Below are positions 33,454 through 42,935 of a stretch of DNA of 64,000 nt, piece after piece. The position numbers and the translations under genes were made by a program. The notes beneath the pieces were generated by a model, which did not search any database, was not told the origin of the DNA, and saw only the letters and a list, made by a program, of their open reading frames with translations. How positions within the stretch are numbered: the stretch's first letter is position 1; each line of letters opens with the position of its first letter. This stretch comes from BOG-908 sp965198855 (GTDB taxonomy: Bacteria; Pseudomonadota; Alphaproteobacteria; Acetobacterales; Acetobacteraceae), in contig CBDAPZ010000002.1 in NCBI GenBank assembly GCA_965198855.1, positions 1,240,001-1,304,000 of the forward strand, given 5' to 3'.

Positions 33454-33629
33454 TAAGCGTCTAAAACTGCAACGCTTTCAACGCTACACCGCGGCTGTGG
33501 ATAAATCAGGTCAGCAATGCTGACGTGACGGCTAAAAAGACCTCGCTGCCTCTATAAAACTTCCTTAATGGTACCGCTGCACTGGCGCGTTCATCCGCAC
33601 CAGCGCCGTGCCGAAGGGAGTGCCGTGAG

Positions 33630-35075
33630 ATGCCAGACAAAATGCTGCAATTTACCCATCTGCCACAGCACCAACCTGAGAAGCGCGAGGTGGAGGTCCG
33701 CCGTGAGGATTTCGACGAGATTTATCGCGACTTCGCGGTCGAAGAGGCTGGCACGCAGGCGAGCCGCTGCAGCCAATGCGGCGTGCCGTTCTGCTCGGTG
33801 CATTGCCCGCTGAACAACAACATTCCCGATTGGCTGAAACTGACGGCAGAGGGCCGGCTGGATGAAGCCTATGAGGTGAGTGCCGCGACGAATAATTTCC
33901 CGGAGATCTGCGGCCGCATCTGCCCGCAGGACCGTCTCTGCGAAGGCAATTGCGTCATCGAGAAAGGTTTTGAGAGCGTCACCATCGGTGCGGTGGAGCG
34001 GTTCGTCACGGATTACGCTTTCACCCAAGGCTGGGTGAAAGCGGTACGGCCGCGCGAAGAACTTTCGCAATCGGTAGGGATCATCGGCGCGGGGCCTGGC
34101 GGGTTGGCGGCGGCGGAGGAACTGCGCCGACGTGGCTACCAGGTGCATGTGTACGAGCGGCATGACCGTGTCGGCGGGCTGATGATCTACGGCATCCCCG
34201 GCTTCAAGCTGGAGAAGGAAATCGTTCTGCGCCGATGGAAACTTCTGGAAGAGGGCGGAATAAAATTCCACCTGAACACCGAAGTGGGACGCGACGTGAC
34301 GTTTGCCGAGTTACGCGCACGGCACGATGCAGTGCTGGTGGCAACCGGCGTGTATGAAGCGCGCGACATCGCAGGGCCGGGCGCAGGATTGCCCGGGATC
34401 GTGAAGTCGCTGGATTTTCTGATCGCCTCGAACCGCAAAGGGCTTGGCGATGACGTGCCTGATTTTGAATCAGGTCTGCTGAATGCAAACGGCAAGCATG
34501 TCGTGGTGATCGGCGGCGGCGACACGGCAATGGATTGCGTGCGCACCAGCATACGCCAGGGCGCATCTTCCGTTTCCTGCTTGTACAGGCGTGACAAAGC
34601 CAACATGCCCGGCAGCATGCGCGAAGTGAAGAACGCCGAGGAAGAAGGCGTGAAATTCGTCTGGCTGTCGGCGCCGGAAGCATTTCTTGGCAGCGGCAAT
34701 GCAGTCGACGGCGTGCGCGCCGTCCATATGCGGCTGGGCTTGCCGGATGCCTCCGGCCGGCAATCGGTGGAGATCGTGCAAGGCAGTCACTTCAACCTGC
34801 AAGCCGATCTTGTGATCAAGGCGCTCGGGTTCGATCCGGAGCCGTTGCCGAAACTATGGGCGCAGGATCAGCTGGAAGTCAGCCGGTCCGGAACGCTGAA
34901 GATCGATCATCGGTCGTTCGAGACGTCGTTGCCGGGCGTGTTCGCTGCCGGCGATATCGTGCGCGGGGCGAGCCTGGTGGTGTGGGCCATTCGCGACGGA
35001 CGCGATGCGGCGGCTCAGATACATGCATACCTGCAACCCTCGGCGCGGCAGGAGTTTGCCGCAGCGGCGGAGTAG
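33630..35075 (+). CDS. gltD: Glutamate synthase (NADPH) small subunit
   Basis: The 481-residue beta subunit of glutamate synthase passes electrons from NADPH to the large subunit. N-terminal iron-sulfur cysteines are in CSQCGVPFCSVHCPLNNNIP and CGRICPQDRLCEGNC. FAD binding is at VGIIGAGPGGLAAAEELRRR and NAD(P) binding at VVIGGGDTAMDCVRTSIRQ. The late FAD motif GVFAAGDIVRGASLVVWAI is present. GGGAG just before ATG 33630 supports the start. The gene is followed five bases later by a DUF2059 gene and then gltB, so the order is gltD-DUF2059-gltB. Confidence 0.95.
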   Translation: MPDKMLQFTHLPQHQPEKREVEVRREDFDEIYRDFAVEEAGTQASRCSQCGVPFCSVHCPLNNNIPDWLKLTAEGRLDEAYEVSAATNNFPEICGRICPQDRLCEGNCVIEKGFESVTIGAVERFVTDYAFTQGWVKAVRPREELSQSVGIIGAGPGGLAAAEELRRRGYQVHVYERHDRVGGLMIYGIPGFKLEKEIVLRRWKLLEEGGIKFHLNTEVGRDVTFAELRARHDAVLVATGVYEARDIAGPGAGLPGIVKSLDFLIASNRKGLGDDVPDFESGLLNANGKHVVVIGGGDTAMDCVRTSIRQGASSVSCLYRRDKANMPGSMREVKNAEEEGVKFVWLSAPEAFLGSGNAVDGVRAVHMRLGLPDASGRQSVEIVQGSHFNLQADLVIKALGFDPEPLPKLWAQDQLEVSRSGTLKIDHRSFETSLPGVFAAGDIVRGASLVVWAIRDGRDAAAQIHAYLQPSARQEFAAAAE

Positions 35076-35080
35076 CAGCG

Positions 35081-35584
35081 ATGCGCCTTCGATTGCATAT
35101 CGTTGCTGCCTCCGTATTGGTCGCTTCCTTGCTGTGCGAGACCGCCAATGCCGAGCCTGCCGACATAAAGGCGGCACATGAGGCCGCAGCGGAACTCTCC
35201 GCAGCAAAAGGCGACAATGATCTGGTGACGAACCTGATCGCCACCATGCGAAATCAGATCGTGGCAGCCATCGCCGACAAAGCGCATATCGACCGTGACC
35301 ATTCAGCTGTGATCTTCGACGACATTCTCATGCCTGAATTCAAGCTGCATGCGAGAGAGCTCTCCGCAGGCTTTCAGGATATGTATGCGCAAAATTTCAG
35401 TGTTGACGAAATGCATCAATTGACTGTGTTTTTCTTATCTCCGGTCGGCAAGAAATATCTATCGACAGCGCCGCTCTTTTTTCAGGAGGGCCGGGCGCTC
35501 GGCCAAGCCTGGGGCAAGCGCGTCGCGACCGATGCGCTTAAGAACCATGCACAGGAACTCCGCGACAAGGGGATCAAGCTATGA
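35081..35584 (+). CDS. Secreted DUF2059 family protein
   Basis: A 167-residue protein with a clear signal peptide (HIVAASVLVASLLCETANA, cleavage after about residue 24), so it is exported to the periplasm. The body fits the DUF2059 family of unknown function: MPEFKLHARELSAGFQDMY, FSVDEMHQLTVFFLSPVGKK, and the helical end. ATG 35081 is used because the longer upstream frame lies in gltD and has no signal peptide. The stop overlaps gltB by ATGA, so translation of gltB is coupled to it. A secreted protein inside a glutamate synthase operon is unexpected; the role could be regulatory, or accidental by genome rearrangement. Confidence 0.82.
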   Translation: MRLRLHIVAASVLVASLLCETANAEPADIKAAHEAAAELSAAKGDNDLVTNLIATMRNQIVAAIADKAHIDRDHSAVIFDDILMPEFKLHARELSAGFQDMYAQNFSVDEMHQLTVFFLSPVGKKYLSTAPLFFQEGRALGQAWGKRVATDALKNHAQELRDKGIKL

Positions 35585-38500
35585 CCCACAAGCAAGATGC
35601 GAATGGCAACGACTTCGTAGCCGAGTGGCAGGCAAACGTAAAACGGCTCGAGCATACCTATTCCCCCTCGCAGGAACATGATGCCTGCGGTGTCGGGCTG
35701 ATCGCGTCGCTCGATGGCAAGCCGAAACGCGCCATCGTGCAGGCCGGGATCGATGCCTTGAGCGCGTTATGGCATCGCGGTGCGGTGGATGCGGACGGCA
35801 AGACCGGTGATGGCGCCGGCATCCATATCGAGATCCCACAGGATTTCTTTGCCGAAGCCATCGAGCGCGGCGGTGAACGCGCGCAGGACGGGCAGATCGC
35901 TGTCGGCATGGTGTTCCTGCCGAAAACCGATTTCTCTGCACAGGAGCGCTGCCGGCAGATCGTGGAAGCGGAGATCCTGAATTTCGGCTACCAGATCTAT
36001 GGCTGGCGCCAGGTGCCGATCGATGTGAGCGTGATCGGCGAAAAAGCCAACGCCACGCGGCCGGAAATCGAACAAATCATGGTGCGCAACACACTCAAGA
36101 GTGCTCCGGATGTGTTCGAGCGCGATCTTTATGTCATTCGTCGCCGTATCGAGAAGGCGGCGCTGGCGGCGCAGATCCCCGAGCTGTATATCTGTTCGCT
36201 CTCCTGCCGCTCGATCATCTACAAGGGCATGTTCCTGGCAGAGCATCTGGCCACCTTCTATCCCGACCTGATGGATGAACGGTTCATCAGCCGCTTTGCG
36301 ATCTACCATCAGCGTTATTCGACAAATACGTTCCCCACCTGGAAACTCGCCCAGCCTTTCCGCACGCTTGCGCATAATGGCGAGATCAATACGGTTTCGG
36401 GCAACACCAACTGGATGAAGAGCCATGAGACGCGGCTTGCCGCCGGCGAGCTCAACGCGTTCATCGAGGACATCAAGCCGGTGGTGCAGGCCAGCGGATC
36501 GGACACCGCGGTGCTCGACAACGTGTTCGAGCTTCTGATCCACGCCGGCCGCGATGCGCCGATGGCAAAAGCGCTGATGATACCTGCCAGCATCGGCAAC
36601 GATGCGACGATGCCGCAGGCACATATCGACATGTTCCTGTATTGCAACGCGGTGATGGAGCCATGGGACGGCCCGGCGGCCGTGTGCGCCACCGATGGAC
36701 GCTGGGCGATCGCCGGGCTGGATCGCAACGGATTGCGGCCGCTGCGCTACTCCGTGACAGCCGACAAGATGCTGATACTCGGCTCCGAGACCGGTATGGT
36801 GCCAGTGGAGGAAGGCGACATATTGGAAAAAGGCCGCCTTGGGCCGGGAGAGATGGTCGCCGTCGATCTCGAGGACGGGCGTTTCCTCAAAGATGAGGAA
36901 GTGCGTGACATGCTTTCCGCGCGCCACCCTTATGGCGCCTGGACCGCCGGCATCAAGAAGATCGACCACATCGTCAAGACCGATGCGCCGGAGCCGGTGT
37001 ATTACCAGGGCGAGGTGCTGCGTCGCCGCCAGCTCGCCGTCGGCATGACGCTGGAAGAGTTGGAAACCATTCTGCACCCGATGGTGGAGGATGCGTCCGA
37101 GGCCATCGGCAGCATGGGCGACGATACGCCGATTGCAGTTCTCAGCGAACAATATCGCGGATTGCATCATTATTTTAGGCAGAATTTCGCGCAGGTGACG
37201 AACCCGCCGATCGACAGCCTGCGCGAAACCCGCGTGATGAGCTTGAAGACCAGGCTGGGCAATCTGGGCAACGTGCTCGACCAGGATTCGAGCCAGTGCG
37301 ACCTGCTGCAATTGGAAAGCCCTGTGCTGTCCAACGCAGAGTTCGAGGCGATGCTGCGCACCATGGGCAGTTCGGCAAAGATCGTCGATTGCACTTTTCC
37401 GGTCGAAGACGGCGAGGCCGGGCTGCGCCGTGCGATCTCGCGCGCGCAGAAAGCAGCCGAGGACGGCGTGCGCGAGGGCTGCACCCATGTGGTGTTGACC
37501 GATGAGCATCAGAGTGAAAAGCGCGTGCCGATCCCGATGATCCTGGCCACCGGCGCCGTGCACACACATCTCGTCAAGTCCAGCCTGCGCACGTTTACGA
37601 GCCTAAACGTGCGCGCGGCCGAGTGTATGGACGTACATAACTTTGCCGTGCTGATCGGAGTGGGTGCTACTACCATCAACGCCTATCTCGCGCAGGAGAG
37701 CATCGCCGACCGCCATAGAAGGGGTCTGTTTGCCAACACGTCCTTGAAGGATGCCGTTGGACGCTACAAGAAAGCTATCGACAAAGGTCTGTTGAAGACG
37801 ATGTCGAAGATGGGCATCTCGGTCATCTCGTCTTACCGCGGCGGCTATAATTTCGAAGCGATCGGGCTTTCCCGCGCGTTGGTGGGTGAATTCTTCCCTG
37901 GCATGCAGTCGCGCATTTCAGGGATCGGGCTTTCCGGCATCGCCCGGCGCTTGCTGACGCTGCATGGGGCTGCGTGGAATTCGGAGTTCGTCACTCTTCC
38001 TGTGGGTGGGCTCTACAAGCTGCGCAAGCGCGGTGAGACGCACGCCTTCGATGGTGGGCTGATCCATATGCTGCAGACAGCTGTGGCGACCGATAGCTAC
38101 ACGCTGTTCAAGCGTTACACCGAGGCCGTGCGGCGTCAGCCGCCGGTGGCGCTCCGCGATCTGCTGGATTTCCGTCGCGAGCGGTGCAAGCCGATCTCGG
38201 TCGATGAAGTGGAAAGCATCACCGAGATCCGCAAACGCTTGCTGGCACCGGGCATTTCACTGGGCGCGCTCAGCCCGGAAGCGCATGAGACGTTGTCGAT
38301 CGCGATGAACCGCATCGGTGCACGCTCTGATTCTGGCGAAGGCGGCGAAGACCCGGCCCGCGCGAAGCCGCGTGCCAATGGCGACAATGCGTCTTCCGCC
38401 ATCAAGCAGATTGCATCGGGCCGCTTCGGCGTCACCGCGGAGTATCTGAATTCCTGCAAGGAAATCGAGATCAAGATGGCGCAGGGCGCCAAGCCCGGTG

Positions 38501-40122
38501 AAGGCGGGCAGTTGCCTGGTTTCAAGGTGAGCCCGCTTATCGCGAAACTGCGACACTCGACGCCTGGTGTGACACTGATCAGCCCGCCGCCGCATCACGA
38601 CATCTATTCGATCGAGGATCTTGCCCAGCTCATCTACGATCTCAAGCAGATCAACCCTGAAGCCACCGTCTGCGTAAAACTCGTCGCGCGCTCAGGCATC
38701 GGCACGATCGCCGCGGGTGTGGCAAAGGCGAAGGCCGATTCTATCCTGATCAGCGGCCATGTCGGCGGTACGGGTGCCTCGCCGCAGACATCGGTAAAAT
38801 ATGCCGGCCTCCCCTGGGAGATGGGGCTTTCCGAAGCCCACCAGGTGCTGATGCTCAACCGCTTGCGGCACCGGGTCAAACTGCGTACCGACGGCGGCAT
38901 CAAGACCGGCCGCGATGTGGTGATCGCGGCCATGCTGGGGGCGGAAGAGTTCGGCATCGGCACGGCGTCGTTGGTGGCGATGGGCTGCATCATGGTGCGG
39001 CAATGCCATTCCAATACCTGCCCTGTCGGCGTCTGCACGCAGGATGACGAGTTGCGGAAGAAATTCGAGGGTTCGCCGGAGAAGGTGATCAACCTGTTCT
39101 CCTTCATCGCCGAAGACGTGCGCGGTATTCTCGCCGAGCTGGGCTTCAAGAAGCTGGAAGACGTGATCGGCCGCACGGATTTGTTGGCACAGGTGAGCCG
39201 CGGCTCCGACTTGCTGGATGACCTCGACCTCAACCCGATCCTCGCCCAGGCCGATGCCGGGCCCCATGCACCATTCTGCACGCGCGAAGGCCGCAACGAG
39301 GTGCCGGAGACGCTGGATGCACAGATGCTCGGCGATGCGCGCGCGGTGTTCGAGCGCGGTGAAAAAATGCAGCTGCAATACGGCATCCGCAACACGCATC
39401 GTGCCATCGGCACGAAGTTCTCCTCACAGCTTGTGCGGCATTTCGGCATGACCGGATTGCAGCCGGGCCACGTGAATGTGCGGCTGAAGGGTTCGGCCGG
39501 GCAGTCGTTGGGTGCGTTTGCGGTCCAAGGCTTGCGCATCGAAGTGATGGGCGACGCGAATGACTATGTGGGCAAAGGTCTTTCCGGCGCTACGATCGCA
39601 GTGCGGCCTTCGCCGAGTTCGGAGCTGGTGAGCCAGAACAACACGATCGTGGGCAATACGGTGTTGTATGGCGCGACTGCGGGCAAGCTGTTTGCGGCGG
39701 GTCAGGCAGGGGAGCGATTTGCGGTGCGTAACTCGGGCGCGCTCGGCGTCGTGGAAGGATGCGGCTCGAATGCGTGCGAATACATGACGGGCGGCACGGT
39801 GCTGATCCTGGGCGATGTGGGCGATAATTTCGGTGCTGGCTTCACCGGCGGCATGGCGTTCATCTACGATCCGAACGAGACCTTCGAGATGCGCATCAAC
39901 CCGGATACGCTCACCTGGCAGCGTCTCGCCTCGTCGCATTGGGAGACGGTATTGCGTGGCTTCGTCGAACAGCACGCACGCGAGACGAACAGCCGCTATG
40001 CCGCCATGCTGTTGCATGACTGGGAAATCGAGCGCGACAAATTCTGGCAAGTCGTGCCGAAGGAGTTCGTGAAATATCTTGCTCAACCACTCAGTACGAA
40101 TGCCGAAGCAAAGCGGGCCTGA
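35581..40122 (+). CDS. gltB: Glutamate synthase (NADPH) large subunit
   Basis: The 1513-residue alpha subunit makes two glutamates from glutamine and 2-oxoglutarate. The N-terminal glutamine amidotransferase domain begins at C36 (HDACGVGLIAS) after a propeptide of 35 residues, as in the known enzyme. The central domain, the FMN-binding synthase domain (VGGTGASPQTSVKYAGLPWE, RTDGGIKTGRDVVIA) and the 3Fe-4S cysteines (CIMVRQCHSNTCPVGVC) follow. The C-terminal beta-helix with NTVLYGATAGKLFAAGQAGE closes it. It overlaps the DUF2059 gene by ATGA and ends ten bases before the 66-base palindrome. Confidence 0.97.
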   Translation: MTHKQDANGNDFVAEWQANVKRLEHTYSPSQEHDACGVGLIASLDGKPKRAIVQAGIDALSALWHRGAVDADGKTGDGAGIHIEIPQDFFAEAIERGGERAQDGQIAVGMVFLPKTDFSAQERCRQIVEAEILNFGYQIYGWRQVPIDVSVIGEKANATRPEIEQIMVRNTLKSAPDVFERDLYVIRRRIEKAALAAQIPELYICSLSCRSIIYKGMFLAEHLATFYPDLMDERFISRFAIYHQRYSTNTFPTWKLAQPFRTLAHNGEINTVSGNTNWMKSHETRLAAGELNAFIEDIKPVVQASGSDTAVLDNVFELLIHAGRDAPMAKALMIPASIGNDATMPQAHIDMFLYCNAVMEPWDGPAAVCATDGRWAIAGLDRNGLRPLRYSVTADKMLILGSETGMVPVEEGDILEKGRLGPGEMVAVDLEDGRFLKDEEVRDMLSARHPYGAWTAGIKKIDHIVKTDAPEPVYYQGEVLRRRQLAVGMTLEELETILHPMVEDASEAIGSMGDDTPIAVLSEQYRGLHHYFRQNFAQVTNPPIDSLRETRVMSLKTRLGNLGNVLDQDSSQCDLLQLESPVLSNAEFEAMLRTMGSSAKIVDCTFPVEDGEAGLRRAISRAQKAAEDGVREGCTHVVLTDEHQSEKRVPIPMILATGAVHTHLVKSSLRTFTSLNVRAAECMDVHNFAVLIGVGATTINAYLAQESIADRHRRGLFANTSLKDAVGRYKKAIDKGLLKTMSKMGISVISSYRGGYNFEAIGLSRALVGEFFPGMQSRISGIGLSGIARRLLTLHGAAWNSEFVTLPVGGLYKLRKRGETHAFDGGLIHMLQTAVATDSYTLFKRYTEAVRRQPPVALRDLLDFRRERCKPISVDEVESITEIRKRLLAPGISLGALSPEAHETLSIAMNRIGARSDSGEGGEDPARAKPRANGDNASSAIKQIASGRFGVTAEYLNSCKEIEIKMAQGAKPGEGGQLPGFKVSPLIAKLRHSTPGVTLISPPPHHDIYSIEDLAQLIYDLKQINPEATVCVKLVARSGIGTIAAGVAKAKADSILISGHVGGTGASPQTSVKYAGLPWEMGLSEAHQVLMLNRLRHRVKLRTDGGIKTGRDVVIAAMLGAEEFGIGTASLVAMGCIMVRQCHSNTCPVGVCTQDDELRKKFEGSPEKVINLFSFIAEDVRGILAELGFKKLEDVIGRTDLLAQVSRGSDLLDDLDLNPILAQADAGPHAPFCTREGRNEVPETLDAQMLGDARAVFERGEKMQLQYGIRNTHRAIGTKFSSQLVRHFGMTGLQPGHVNVRLKGSAGQSLGAFAVQGLRIEVMGDANDYVGKGLSGATIAVRPSPSSELVSQNNTIVGNTVLYGATAGKLFAAGQAGERFAVRNSGALGVVEGCGSNACEYMTGGTVLILGDVGDNFGAGFTGGMAFIYDPNETFEMRINPDTLTWQRLASSHWETVLRGFVEQHARETNSRYAAMLLHDWEIERDKFWQVVPKEFVKYLAQPLSTNAEAKRA

Positions 40123-40131
40123 GGAAGTAAG

Positions 40132-40197
40132 AGTCTTTTGTTTCTTTTCTTCAGAAAAGAAAGCGCTTTCTTTTCTGAAGAAAAGAAACAAAAGACT
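40132..40197. repeat. Perfect 66-base palindrome between gltB and DUF721 gene
   Basis: Bases 40132-40164 are the exact reverse complement of 40165-40197, with the centre at GCGC (40163-40166). Each half is one unit of the gene-end repeat (AGTCTTTTGTTTC then a TTCTTTTCT-TC-AGAAAAGAA hairpin), so two copies face each other. It lies between two convergent genes: it starts ten bases after the gltB stop and abuts the DUF721 stop. As RNA from either strand it would form a stable hairpin and may terminate or protect both transcripts. Confidence 0.85.
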
Positions 40198-40650
40198 TTA
40201 TGTCTGCGAGCGCATCGCTGCTCTTAAACGTGCGAGGGCGTCATTGAGGTCGCCGGCTGGCAGATCCACAATGGGTTCTGGGGCAATGCATATGCGCGGC
40301 GCGATGGGCGCACGCACAGCTACCGGTTCCTGAACAAAGCGTAAGCGTTCCACCAGTTTGCGGCCGGCGTGCACGTTGATGCGTTCGATCAGCGTGCCAG
40401 AGAGGTGCTGTAACTCCATCGCCATCGGGCCTGAGCAGGCTATCGTGAGCGTGGTGCCGGACATGCGTTTAGGCTGCGTTTCGTCTGCAAGGCGCTGGCC
40501 TACGATCGAAGCCCAGTCCGACATCAGCAATGCGCCGGCGGGCGAGCGCTTCTTGTAGGCGGCGCGGGTCAGCTTCGGCAGCAGCTCGGCGAGGCCAAGG
40601 GCTACGAAGCTGCGACGTTCCTGGTTGTCAGACGGCGCGTCCTTCGCCAT
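40198..40650 (-). CDS. DUF721 family protein
   Basis: A 150-residue protein of DUF721, a family related to DciA, the helicase loader of many bacteria. Characteristic parts are SDWASIVGQRLADETQPKRM, LTIACSGPMAMELQHLSG and INVHAGRKLVERLRFVQEP. The alphaproteobacterial arrangement with divergent mutY is conserved. ATG 40650 is preceded by GGAG and is preferred over the frame that runs to 41709, which is antisense to mutY. Its stop codon immediately follows the 66-base palindrome. Direct evidence for helicase loading is lacking for this exact type. Confidence 0.85.
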   Translation of the reverse strand: MAKDAPSDNQERRSFVALGLAELLPKLTRAAYKKRSPAGALLMSDWASIVGQRLADETQPKRMSGTTLTIACSGPMAMELQHLSGTLIERINVHAGRKLVERLRFVQEPVAVRAPIAPRICIAPEPIVDLPAGDLNDALARLRAAMRSQT

Positions 40651-40665
40651 GCAGGCTCCTTGAAA

Positions 40666-41718
40666 ATGACCGCGTCGCCCGACCCCGAAGAGCTGCTCGC
40701 CTGGTATGACCGGCACCGTCGCACCATGCCCTGGCGCGCCCTGCCTGGCGAGGCCGCCTATCCATACCGCGTATGGCTGAGCGAGATCATGCTGCAGCAG
40801 ACCACGGTGGCGGCCGTGATCCCCTACTACCAGCGTTTTCTGCAGCGTTTTCCAGACGTCGCCAGCCTCGCAGCCGCCCCATCCGAGGCGGTGATGGCGG
40901 CATGGGCGGGGCTTGGTTACTACGCCCGCGCGCGCAATCTGCATGCCTGCGCGCAGGCAGTGGCACAGCAAGGGGGCGTGTTCCCCTCGACGTTGGAAGG
41001 TCTGCTGGCGCTGCCCGGGATCGGTCCTTACACGGCGCGCGCGGTCGCGGCGATCGCGTTCGGTATTCCGGTGGTGCCGGTGGACGGCAATGTGGAGCGG
41101 GTGATGGCACGGCTCTACGCGATCGATAGCCCGATGCCCGGCGCCAAGCCGGCGCTCGCCGCGGCCGCGGACCGTTTCGGTGCGCATCCGGCAGCGCAGG
41201 CACGGCCTTCGGATTTTGCGCAGGCCTTGTTCGATCTGGGCGCCACGCTCTGCACGCAGAGTCCGGCTTGCGGCATTTGTCCGCTCACCCGGAACTGTGC
41301 CGGCCGCATCGCCGGCATTGCGGCCGAATTGCCGCGCCGTGCGCCGAAGAAGGCGCGTCCCGTCCGCCATGGGGCGCTGTTCTGGCTGACCGATGAGGCG
41401 GGACAGGTGCTGCTGCGCCGTCGCCCGGCAAAGGGTTTGCTGGGCGGCATGACGGAGCTGCCCGGCACCGTCTGGCGCACCGAGCCCTGGGCGAAAGCCG
41501 ATGCCGTGGCGTGCGCGCCGATGGTGGCGCAGTGGCATTTGGCCGGCCAGGTGCGGCACGTCTTCACCCATTTCGAGCTTTTTCTCGATGTGTTCGCCGG
41601 GCGGGTGCCGTCGATCGTGGCCGAAGGTCTTCTGCGGGATGCAGGCGCCCTGGAGGATGAGGCGTTCCCCTCGGTGATGCGAAAGGCGGTGGTGATCGCG
41701 ATGGGACACGGCTCGTGA
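40666..41718 (+). CDS. mutY: Adenine DNA glycosylase
   Basis: A 350-residue base-excision repair enzyme that removes adenine mispaired with 8-oxoguanine. HhH-GPD features are LSEIMLQQTTVAAVIPYY with the catalytic Glu, LPGIGPYTARAVAAIAFG, and VPVDGNVERVMARL with the catalytic Asp. The 4Fe-4S cysteines are in CTQSPACGICPLTRNC. The C-terminal NUDIX-like domain with LLRRRPAKGLLGGMTELPGT recognises 8-oxoG. ATG 40666 is preferred to TTG 40660. It overlaps crcB by GTGA-type junction and is divergent from the DUF721 gene, 15 bases apart. Confidence 0.95.
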   Translation: MTASPDPEELLAWYDRHRRTMPWRALPGEAAYPYRVWLSEIMLQQTTVAAVIPYYQRFLQRFPDVASLAAAPSEAVMAAWAGLGYYARARNLHACAQAVAQQGGVFPSTLEGLLALPGIGPYTARAVAAIAFGIPVVPVDGNVERVMARLYAIDSPMPGAKPALAAAADRFGAHPAAQARPSDFAQALFDLGATLCTQSPACGICPLTRNCAGRIAGIAAELPRRAPKKARPVRHGALFWLTDEAGQVLLRRRPAKGLLGGMTELPGTVWRTEPWAKADAVACAPMVAQWHLAGQVRHVFTHFELFLDVFAGRVPSIVAEGLLRDAGALEDEAFPSVMRKAVVIAMGHGS

Positions 41719-42092
41719 TCCGGCTTTATGCGCTGGTCGCCGTCGGTGGTGCTATCGGCAGCGTCGGCCGGTTCTGGCTCGCCGGCGCGGTGGCGCGGCT
41801 GACCGGGCCCGACTATCCGTGGGGCACCATACTGATCAACATCCTGGGATCCTGTCTGATCGGCTGGCTGGCTGGGGTTACCGTTTTGGGCCGCATGCAG
41901 AACGCGGACTCTCTGCGCGCTTTCGCCATGGCAGGCATCTGCGGCGGCTTCACGACTTTTTCATCTTTCAGTCTGCAAACGATGCAGTTGCTGCGCGACG
42001 GTCATCCTTGGGGCGCTGCCGCCAACGTGGCGATGTCCGTATGCCTCTGCCTGGCCGCGACCGGTTTTGGCCTCTGGCTCGCAAGGGTCTAG
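41715..42092 (+). CDS. crcB: Fluoride ion channel
   Basis: A 125-residue Fluc-type fluoride channel with four membrane helices that exports fluoride. The motif GGAIGSVGRFWLAGAV at the N-terminus, GTILINILGSCLIGWLAGV in the second helix, and AGICGGFTTFSSFSLQTMQL with the phenylalanine box in the third helix are diagnostic. Start GTG 41715 overlaps the mutY stop. No fluoride riboswitch is possible in such a tight overlap. Proteins of this family act as dual-topology dimers. Confidence 0.95.
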   Translation: MIRLYALVAVGGAIGSVGRFWLAGAVARLTGPDYPWGTILINILGSCLIGWLAGVTVLGRMQNADSLRAFAMAGICGGFTTFSSFSLQTMQLLRDGHPWGAAANVAMSVCLCLAATGFGLWLARV

Positions 42093-42101
42093 CGTGGCGC
42101 C

Positions 42102-42893
42102 ATGGATTGGACCGTCCCGCAGAAGTTCGAAGACTACACCGAAGCCGAACACGGCGTCTGGCGCACGCTCTATGGCCGCCAGCGTGCGATGCTGCCGGGG
42201 CTCGCCTGTGACGCTTTTCTCGATGGGCTGGAGCGGTTGGATCTGGCGAAGGGGATTCCCGATTTTACAAAACTATCCGAGCGCCTGCACCAGCTGACCG
42301 GCTGGCAGGTGGTCGCCGTCCCCGGCCTCGTGCCTGACGAGGTATTTTTCGAGCATCTCGCCAACCGGCGCTTCCCGGCCGGCCGCTTCATCCGCACGCC
42401 GGAGCAGCTGGATTACCTGCAGGAGCCGGACGTGTTCCACGACGTGTTTGGTCACGTTCCCATGCTCGCCGACCCGGTTTTCGCCGATTACATGCAGGCT
42501 TATGGCCAGGGCGGCATGCGGGCTCTGGGCCTGGGAAGGCTGCATAACCTGGCCCGCCTCTACTGGTACACGGTGGAGTTCGGCCTGTTGCGCACGCCGG
42601 AGGGATTGCGGATTTACGGTGCGGGCATCGTCTCGTCGGCCACGGAGTCGCGTTACGCCCTGGTCAGCCCGCAGCCGAAGCGGGTGGGATTTTCGCTGCC
42701 GCGGGTCATGCGCACGCCCTATGTGATCGACGATGTGCAAAAAATGTATTTCGTTGTCGATTCGCTAAAGACCTTGCTGGACGTGACCCAGAACACCGAT
42801 TTCGCGCCGCTTTATGCCAGCCTGGCCGATGCCGCCGACATACCGATCGGAGACATCGAGCCGGAGGATAATCTGTTTACCGCTGCCCAGTAG
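42102..42893 (+). CDS. phhA: Phenylalanine 4-monooxygenase
   Basis: A 263-residue iron- and tetrahydropterin-dependent hydroxylase that turns phenylalanine into tyrosine. Iron ligands are His-His in EPDVFHDVFGHVPML and Glu in WYTVEFGLLRT. The segment GLVPDEVFFEHLANRRFP and the late TDFAPLYASL are typical of bacterial single-domain enzymes (about 260-300 residues, without the eukaryotic regulatory domain). No pterin dehydratase gene phhB is adjacent. It begins nine bases after crcB. Confidence 0.95.
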   Translation: MDWTVPQKFEDYTEAEHGVWRTLYGRQRAMLPGLACDAFLDGLERLDLAKGIPDFTKLSERLHQLTGWQVVAVPGLVPDEVFFEHLANRRFPAGRFIRTPEQLDYLQEPDVFHDVFGHVPMLADPVFADYMQAYGQGGMRALGLGRLHNLARLYWYTVEFGLLRTPEGLRIYGAGIVSSATESRYALVSPQPKRVGFSLPRVMRTPYVIDDVQKMYFVVDSLKTLLDVTQNTDFAPLYASLADAADIPIGDIEPEDNLFTAAQ

Positions 42894-42935
42894 AAGAGGG
42901 CGGAGACACTCCGCTTTTAGGGACGGTAGACCGAT

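Noticed and set aside
40651..41709. N-terminal 350 codons of a 503-codon minus-strand frame
   Set aside because: Antisense to mutY. Only the DUF721 part from 40650 is supported by a ribosome-binding site and family match.
41700..41716. Fluoride riboswitch before crcB
   Set aside because: CrcB overlaps the mutY stop, so there is no leader RNA of the required length.
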